Positions 1-9,000 of a stretch of DNA of 9,632 nt are shown piece after piece. Every line of letters begins with the position of its first letter. The first letter of the stretch is position 1. The DNA is from Pirellulaceae bacterium. GTDB taxonomy: Bacteria; Planctomycetota; Planctomycetia; Pirellulales; Pirellulaceae. Made by a program: the position numbers and the translations under genes. The notes under the pieces were generated by a model. That model searched no databases and was not told the origin of the DNA. It was given only the letters and a program-made list of their open reading frames with translations. The stretch is taken from positions 1 to 9,632 of the forward strand of contig JAKVBZ010000134.1 in the NCBI GenBank assembly GCA_022448645.1. The letters are read 5' to 3'.

Positions 1-3000
1 TCTAAACACCGCACTCGCCGCCGGTGTCGCCCACACCGGAAATGGAACCGCTGCCGCCTGGGCCGACTACGACCGCGACGGCGACGTCGACCTTTACGTG
101 GTCAACGATGGGCCCAATGTACTCTACCGAAACACGGGCAAGGGAACCTTCCAGGACGTAACAGCTACGGCGAACGTGGCCAACCTGGGCTCGGGTCAGG
201 ACGCAACGTGGGGCGACTATAACGGCGACGGGAACCTCGACCTCTACGTGGTGAACAAGGGTCAGGCGATTGACTTTTACCGTACTAACGGTAAGGGCGG
301 TTTTGCAAACACCGCACTCGCATCGAGTGTCGACCATACAGGAAATGGAACCGCTTCCGTGTGGGCCGACTACGACCGCGACGGCAATCTCGACCTTTAC
401 GTGGTCAACCAGGGCGAGGCAAATGTACTCTACCGGAATTTGAATACACAAATCATCGACCTGTCCACCACAGCGGCCAAAGACGTGACGATCGAGTTCG
501 ACGCACCAATAATGGGCCACTCGCACAAGAGTGCAGATCACGATGTCATCTACGGCGGGGGTGGCGACGACTCCATCACGGGCAACCAGGATCTCGATTG
601 GCTGTACGGGGAAAGTGGAGCCGACATATTCTTCGGCGAACCGGTCGAAATTCAAGACCTAAGCCAAGAAGACACGATGGGCAAGTTGCCGCTGGCTGGA
701 ACTACCCGCCAATCGGTATGGAGTGGAGAATTTTCCTTTGAAAATACCGGCAACAGCCTCGACCCGCTCGTTCAAATCGGCCTTGGAGTCGCCAGACGCT
801 CCGTCTTCTATGACCAGTTCAACACCCAAGAAATCGATACCATTAACTGGGTCAACGACACCGGCGCATCGCTATCAGACTCTACTGTTCGTCTTAACGG
901 AACAGCATTCATGGAGTCCCGCGAAATTGACCTCTCCGATGCCGGAGTTGCCGTCTTGCACTACGACTTCAAAACTACCGGTGGTGGTGACTCGCCAGAC
1001 CATGGAGACAATTTGGTCGTCGAATATTTCGATGGCACGGACTGGAACACGCTTGATGGGGTGCAACAGTATGGCCAAACGGGACCGGCCGATGCCATGT
1101 CACAACTCCAGCCAGTTTCGATGATCCTTCCTCGACAGGCCTTACGGGAAGACTTCCAACTGCGGTTCGCCAGTCGTGGCCCGCTGACTTCCCCACACTC
1201 ATTGAATTTTGACGGCTCGACGGACGATTATGTAACGCTTCCCGCCGACCTGCTAGATGGGCTGACGGACCTCACCGTTGAGTTCTGGGTAAATCCAGCT
1301 GATTTCAATCACACCAGTGGCTGGGCCGGGATATTCCATGCCACAAAATCCGGCTTAAATGATTTCTCCATCGAATTCGGTTCTAACTCGATCCGTTACT
1401 TCACACAATTCGGCAACGGCTCTTTCCCTGCCACACATCAAAACAACACGTGGTATCACATTGCCGTCGTTCGCGAGGCGGTGAGCAAGAAATTCAGGTT
1501 GTACAAAGATGGCGTTTTATTCCAAACGGTCATTACCGATTCATCAGCCCCGCTGGACATTGACGGTTCGGTCGTTCTGGGTCAGGAACAGGATGCAAAA
1601 TTAAGCGATGGTGGCGGTTTTGATCCGAACCAGACGCTGAAGGGCCAGCTTGATGAGGTCCGTGTCTGGAATACGGCGCGAACCGCGGCGCAAATCGGTG
1701 CAAACTACCAGCGAACGCTCTCTGGTAATATACCCGGCCTATTGGGCGCCTGGAATTTTGACGAAGGCAGTGGCGATTCCACGGTTGACTCCACGGGCAA
1801 ACATGGAATGGCCACGATCAACGGTGCCGACTGGATTGCCGATACCGAGGACGGTATCACGTGGCAGGTTCCCGACCGGATTTTCCATAACAGTTTTGAA
1901 CCGGCCACGACCGGTATCTACCCAGTCACCCTTCCAAGTGGGCAGGAACTCGATCTCTACGTTGAGCATGACGGGACCCACAGCTGGCTGCTGGTAGGCC
2001 GCGGTCGTGAAGGCTGGGAATTTGACCATGATGGCCAGGGCACCGTTGCCGACGTAAGTGACCCCAGCAAGCTCGGCACCCCGGCCGCCTTTGCCCCGGC
2101 CATCTATAGCGACGCGACGATTAATGAAATCATTACCAACGCGGGCGCCGACTTGACCGACGTTGAAATCCGCCTCAAGCGGGCTTCCAACCCGGAAGGG
2201 ACTGCCTACTCTGAGATGCGGTGGCGCCCAACGACCGAGACAGCATGGCGGTCTAGCTTTGATAAAACGTTGAACGGGGCGTACATGGGTGCAGAGGTGG
2301 AGATGGTTGCCACCGGTGGCATTCAAGGAGGACAAATTAAATCGGGCACTTGTGGAGCCGCCGCCACACATGGCACAAGCAACTGCTATTTGGCGGGCAA
2401 CGATGGAACGCGCATCTACACCAAGACAACGCACTTCACCATCAATGGATTCCGCTATGGAGTCGATGTTACTAACGGATTAAATAACAACACGAGTTTC
2501 CTCTACGAAACCGTTCCGACTGAAAACCATGCCGTCCCCTACACCGAGCTTTATATTCGTATCGATGACGGCCAGCCCGACGGAAAATTACTGAACGATC
2601 TCTACTGGCGTGAAATCACCAATTCCTATGGTCTATGGTCAGGAACCCATAAACTTAATACCGGCGGTAATTCCGTATTACACGTCGGCTCAAGTTATGG
2701 GGCCGGCGGGCGTTACCAGGATGTTGCCACCGTTAGTGGCCAACCCTACAAACTGACGTTTTGGGGTACTGGCCATCCCGACGGAGCCGAGACTCAAACC
2801 GGCAAGGTCCAAGCTGGAACTCCCGGCAGCAACGCTACTGATCTGGAACTGAACAACAACGCAGAATATGTCAATGAACAATGGTCGGTGCCAGACAACA
2901 ACTCGGCAGATGATTGGATTAAGTTCGAGTACGAATTTACGCCCAACACTGACACCACACGTGTTTCTTTTCAAAATCTCCAGAGCGTTGGTGGGAATAC

Positions 3001-6000
3001 AGATGCCGTTAATGTTGATCTAGTGAGCCTCACGCCTCAGTATGACGATTGGGTCGTCGACAACGTTCGCATCACACTTCCAGAACTTGGCCTTAACGAG
3101 GCCATAGCCAGGGCGTTAGGGCGACCAACCACCATCAGGGCCCTGCTCGACGCAAAGTACCAGCTTTCCGAGCTGGCCGGCATTACTACGCTCAACGCGC
3201 GCTACACCCCACAAAACATTGCCGGACCAATTACGGATCTCACAGGGATCCACTATCTCGTTAACCTTCGGACCTTAGACCTGAGCGACCAGACAAACAT
3301 CAGTACGGCGGACCTTGCTGAAATGCTGCCGAGGAAAATAACCTCCGGCAGCCTGGCAGAGCAGCCGATTGGTCTGGCCGAACTCCGCCACCTCAACCTT
3401 ACGAACAACTCGGGTATCGATGACATTACTGATCTTGGCAAGTTCACGAAGCTCGAGACTTTGCGCCTGGAGGGAACAGAAATTCAGCCACTTGCCGACT
3501 CGACGCTCAGTGTCCTAGGAAATCTACCCTCCCTCACCTTTTTAACGCTCCCCACAGAGAACTTACTGCAATTGGGACAGGATCTCCTGCACGATGAGGG
3601 CTCTGAGGTCGCTTTGCAGTTGGCCCAGGATCTCCATTGGCGCGTACGCAATCCAGCCACAGCAGGATCGGCAATTACCGCTCTGGTCAAAGCGACCGAT
3701 GTAACAGGGGCCACTGCAAATACGTCTGCGAATGGGAAGTACACGCTCGAAGTAGATGCCGAAAAGAACCCAATTTTAACCAATTCCAAACGGACCTACA
3801 CAAACAGCGACTGGAAGCTTCAATATAACGGTTCGACTGCCTGGGAGATTATAGACGCATCGGTAGATGCCGTTTCGGCAAATCCGGTTTATACGCAGGA
3901 AAGTACGGCAGATACACCACCTGCTGGTAAGTGGGTTAACGCTAACATCAACGATGACACCATTACGCTCGAGCATACATACTCAGATGTAGCCACGTTT
4001 GTGCCCAATAACGACGGCATCTGGTTGTTTGAACAGGAAGTCCACAGCACTTCCGCGCCAGCGGCCTGGTTCAAGAAGTTCCCGATCATCATTCAGAATG
4101 TGGCACCGACAATTACCAAAACACCCGACTTTACGCGTGGAGCCGACGTCAACGAAGGCCAGGTGTTGTCCATTGGAGAACGACAGATTACGGACGAAGG
4201 TGCAGTGTTCGACGTACTGCTGGACGGACAGATCCGGAAAATCCAGATCGCAGAGCCTGGCATTGACGACCGCAACTCTTTGACCCCGCGTATCTTTGTC
4301 ACAGAGCCCGACGGAACCGAAGTCGATCTTTATCACGGTGGCCTGGCCTTCGATGGCCAGGATGATGTCCTGAAGTTGCCCTACAGTACGCTGGATGGAA
4401 TAGAAGACGTCACGACTACCTTCTGGCTGAAGACACCAGACGACGTCCCCTCAACATTGAATGGGACCGTAATCAGTGGCGGCAACGCCACAGAACCTGA
4501 TGAATACGCACTCTCATTCGAGAACGACAACACGTTTGCCGTCCACGCACACGGCCAGGTCCTTAAATGGCGGGTCGGCCATGACGTGGCTCCAATCCAA
4601 ATCGTCGAGGAAACATTCATCGCTACCAAAGATACAGCCCTACCAACCACCAACGTCGTAACGAAGCGCGAGGGTACGGGTGCCGAGGATGGCAACGAGA
4701 TCCAACAACTCCTCTTCCGCAATATTCAGAGCGGCGAGTTCAAGATTCGAATTGGAAGCGACGAGAGCTTGAAGACGGCAGCGATTACATTTAGCAGTGA
4801 CTCCAATATTCTACGAAGCCGCGTCGAGGCAGCGTTAAATGCCATCTCCGGCATCAACAACCTCGCACAGCAAGATCATGGTCCCGTCACAACCTCCGTG
4901 ACAACTGTAAACAATCACATCATCGTTACTGGACTCGATAGCAACGCCCCCTTCCCCTTGAAGCTGCAGGTTACCCGCCAAGGAGAACAGGTCGCAGAGG
5001 ACACGAGCGCACCGGTAAGCTCGTCACACACCCGCAGGCTCACCCTCGACCATACCGTTAAACCTGGCGACCAATGGCAAATCATCCTTGAGAACAACAA
5101 CGAACGGATATCGGATATCGACACGGTTACCGCAGTAGACGGCAATACGCTCACGCACATCGCAGTAGCCTTGGCCCGTGAAATCGACAAGCTACCGGGA
5201 TTTGCAGCTGGAGCCGAAGGCGCCGACCTCATCGTTACGGAGATCAATGACGCTCCAAGCAATGGGTTTACTCTGACCGCACAGGCCGCAGGCCTCGCCA
5301 ACGTCAGCCACACTCTTTCGATAACCGATGACACCGCCACATCAGCTCCGAGTTCGTTTACAGATAACTTCAACGACAGTTCTTCCACACCCCGCTGGTC
5401 AACTTTAAACGAAGCCGGCGCAACAAGCGACAACAACCAGTCGTCATGGAACTTTGTCAACAACCGGGTCGAACAGACCTCAAACATCCACGGAACCATT
5501 CCTAACGGACAGAGCTCCTTGTGGGGTACCATTCACTATGTCGACAATCCGACTTTAGCCTACGATACGACCGACGTGCAAAGCAGGGTCTACAGCGGCG
5601 ACAATGACGGCATTGGAGTTGTTGCCCGCTATTCGGCGGAAACTGGCTCTCATTATCGTTTTTCCATCCGACAACAAGTAGGTAAAGCTTATCTTTTGCG
5701 GATCGATAACGCCAAAACCGACAAGACCAATGCTGTCCTGCTGGCCTATACCTCAAACACCTATACCAAGAACCAATGGTTTGAGATGCGACTTGTGGTC
5801 GAGGGGAACCAACTCACCGGCTACAAGGACGGCGTGGAAATCATCACTGCCGTCGACAACACGGCAGGTAGCCCCTTACCCGCTGGAACCGGAGGGATTT
5901 TCAGTGGTGGAAATACACCCAGCTATTTTGACGATTTCCAGGCGGCTGGAACGGTCGATAACACAATTTCGGTAGAAACGGTTTCCGGAGATGGCGGACT

Positions 6001-9000
6001 CACACTCACCAATGCCGTGAGCACGTTGGCCAAGAACACCGACACGAGCAGTCCCGTCAAGATTGCCGACATCACCGTGGCCGGCGGACCGAACCCGTTT
6101 TCTACCAATACGGGCAGCCTCTCGGCGGATAACGTTTTGACGCTTCGTGACGACCAGTATGCCGACATTCCTGCCACCACCATGGGAGACTGGGGCACCG
6201 AGAGTTTCGAGTTGTCCGTGAACATCAAATCTGCCGACAACAATGAAAATATCACAGCCGCAACCAACAGCGGATCCGGCTCCGGCGCCCTATTTCAGCG
6301 TTCCTCCTCCAGTATCGGGTACTACTCCCTGCCTCCGGATTACACTGCAACCCAGAACGACTCCACCAGCAGCTACGATGGGCCAATGGTCTTCCTAGGG
6401 GACAATGGGTACGTCAACTTCCGACTGCGTAATGACATTAATCTTAAGGTAGACAACGCCGTCGACTCCTGGAGTGACTGGGTGAACTTGAAATTTGTTC
6501 TCGATGCCGACTCGTCACCCAAGACGCTCAAAATCATTGTTAATGATGTGGTAAAAGGAAGCCTGGACATCAATGAGACCAACTGGAATAAATACATTGC
6601 CAACAAGGACACCTTCACCAGCATGTGGATGCGTTTGGGCGCACACTGGAAACCCTCACACACGAACTACCAGAATCTCAACGCCCAAATCAAAGACCTC
6701 TATATTCCTGGAATAAATGACCCCACCATCGTGCCAACTGAGCTTGAGCTGTCTGGCACCAACGCTGATTCGTTTGAAATTACAGACAACGCACTCTACC
6801 TCAAGGCGGGCGACCTTCTTGCCCCTGAAAACTCTCCCTCCTCGTACAACGTCACTATCACCTCTCACATCACACAACTTGGAACGCCAAGCCAAAAAGC
6901 AGCTACTCAAACCACCCATAAGCTCGTTGTCCCCGGATCTGTCCAAATCGGCGACCAGTGGAAGATCGTCCCGGGATCGGGTACCGACCCAGTTACCGCA
7001 CAATCCGACGACACCCTTGCGGATATGGCAGTCGCCATAGCCCACGAAGTCAACGCGCTAACAGACTTCGTGGCCGGCACCGAGATAAATGAAGATGAAT
7101 CAAGCGTTACTGCGGACTTGTCGATCCAGTTTATCGACCCAGTCGGCCCCGTTTTATCACCAGTCGACCCCGCATTGCATTCCTATACCAATGGTGCGGC
7201 ATGGAATTCCTATGCCGATGGCCAATTCCACCATTACGCGGTCGTACGTGACCAGGGACATCAACATCTTGAATTGTTTATCGATGGTAGATCCAAAGGG
7301 AAACGAACCATCGGCACCAACCTCAACCCCGTTGATTTAACAGGCCTTAAAATTGGGGAAGGCAAACTGCTCGTTGGTCAACCTCAAGAGATCGATAGTC
7401 CAGACACCAATATCGAGGAAATAGCGGTCGAAGAAACCGTTGAAGCAACTATCGCCAGGGCCCCATTGACGGTTGACCAACCAGGGTTGGTGGTCAATCA
7501 CTACACGGCCCTAACAAACAACGCCTCCAAAGACACCAAGGCCATCGAGGTGAATAATGCAGACAGCTTCTTCCCGGGCGACCAGATCATGGTCATCCAG
7601 ATGCAGCATGACACCCAAGCCGGAAACTATGAATTCAACACGGTTAAATCGGTCACAGGTAATACCATTACGGTGGATGCTGAGCTGACGCATAACTATC
7701 ACCAGGATACGGCCACCACGAATGCCTCCAGGGCCCAGGTGGTCAAGGTGCCACGATATAACACGGTGACAATCACGCCTGACAGCTCGTTAAGCGCCCA
7801 GCCGTGGAATGGATCGACTGGAGGTATCCTGGTCCTTGATGCCTCCGGCAATGTAACCATTGAGAGTGGTGCCACGATCGATGTATCAGGCCTTGGGTTT
7901 AGAGGTGCACTGCAGAATTATCGCAGCGATTCCTGGCACGACGGATATCGGGGTGAAGGACATACCGGAGGCCATAATTCACAAGCAGCGCTCACCAACA
8001 CATCCGGCGGTGGTGGTGGCATAGCAGGTTGCCCTGGCTATGGAAACGCAGGTGGCGGCGGTGGTGGTGGCAACCTGGGCGCTGGAGAAAATGGAAAATC
8101 CTACTATTCCTGCACGCGAGGTAGCGACGCTCCTGGTAAGGGCCAAGGTGGTAGTGCGATTGCATCCGCCGATACCGAAAAACTACTGCTGGGTGGAGGC
8201 GGTGGATCGGGCGGACTCCACGACACATCCGGCTTCACCGGGCCTGCTGGAAATGGGGGTGGAATTATTCACATCCGCGCAGATTCGATCACTGTCGACG
8301 GCAGTATCGAGGCCAACGGCACCGCTGCCACACCGTTTAGCGGCGTACCGGGCAATTACAAGGGTGGCTCGGGAGGTGGCGCTGGCGGAACCATCGACTT
8401 GATTACCGACACCTCCATTTCCTCGACAAACATTCAGGCCCACGGTGGTCTTGGTTCTGACGGCTATATCCGCTCCTCGGGGTACTACAAGAGCAGCACC
8501 CCTGAACGGCAAAAAGGGGGCAGCGGTGGCGCTGGACGCATTACGCTCCACACATCCGACTCGTTATTGCCAAACCAATCCGAAACATTAGCGACCGGCC
8601 TGCAACTGTACGCTGGCGCCACCATATTTAGCGAGAGTACCGGCAACCAGGCGATCCCTGAGACTGCAGAATCAGGAAATATTCCTCTTGCATTACGCGA
8701 AACCGCCGGTGATCCAACCATGCCGATGAGCAGCTTAAAGCTATGGCTGGATGCCTCGAATATTAATGACTCAACGAATAATGTCGGGATTGCTAATGGC
8801 GATCCAATTAGTGAATGGAAAGATTTGAGTGGGAATGAAAATCATGCAACACAAGCAAGTTCCAGTGATCGCCCAACATATAGCAACAACGGGACCGGAG
8901 AAGCCCTTTATTTTGACGGTCAAAACAACTTCTTTGAAATAGGCCAGTCCGACAGCCTGACCAAGGACACCTATTCAATATTCGTTGTAATTGAGCCTGA

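Larger units (their letters stand above)
2..439 (+). other. FG-GAP/VCBS-type repeats, three units (residues 1-146), incomplete at the left edge
   Basis: Three units of about 51 residues each carry a calcium-loop motif: DYDRDGDVD at residues 22-30, DYNGDGNLD at 72-80 and DYDRDGNLD at 123-131. Each is followed by LYVVN and a short Tyr-Arg-Asn/Thr-Asn segment. This is the FG-GAP/VCBS repeat (ASPIC/UnbV-like style) that forms blades of a beta-propeller, as in integrin alpha chains and many secreted bacterial proteins. A propeller normally needs about seven blades, so more units probably lie upstream of the window. The Asp-rich loops should bind calcium. The family call is firm; the ligand is unknown. 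Confidence 0.92.

Noticed and set aside
512..514. In-frame ATG codons such as this one as possible start of a separate gene
   Set aside because: Clear FG-GAP coding sequence continues in the same frame upstream, and no ribosome binding site or gap supports a new start.
2..655. Long open frame on the minus strand (217 codons) with repeated Val-rich segments
   Set aside because: It is antisense to the FG-GAP repeats and RTX block. Its own repetition mirrors those repeats, and the plus-strand domains are unmistakable.
361..1124. Two overlapping plus-strand open frames in other phases (361-741 and 723-1124)
   Set aside because: The translations are Arg/Ser/Pro-rich out-of-frame shadows of the giant gene, with no family resemblance.
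1739..2434. Minus-strand open frame of 231 codons
   Set aside because: It lies opposite the end of LamG 1 and the fibrinogen-like domain and has no recognisable motif.
4915..5532. Minus-strand open frame of 205 codons
   Set aside because: It overlaps the GDQW module and DUF1080-like domain on the plus strand and has no recognisable domain or ribosome binding site.
4577..7213. Insertion sequence or intein as explanation for the sequence between the LamG 2 halves
   Set aside because: No transposase, terminal inverted repeats or intein splicing motifs (Cys/Ser start, His-Asn end) are seen; the region consists of ordinary beta-rich surface modules.
8006..8071. GGT/GGC-rich stretch as a simple-sequence repeat or slippage site
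   Set aside because: Codons are mixed (GGT, GGC, GGA) and the frame and Gly-rich domain pattern continue on both sides, so it is coding low complexity with no visible frameshift.
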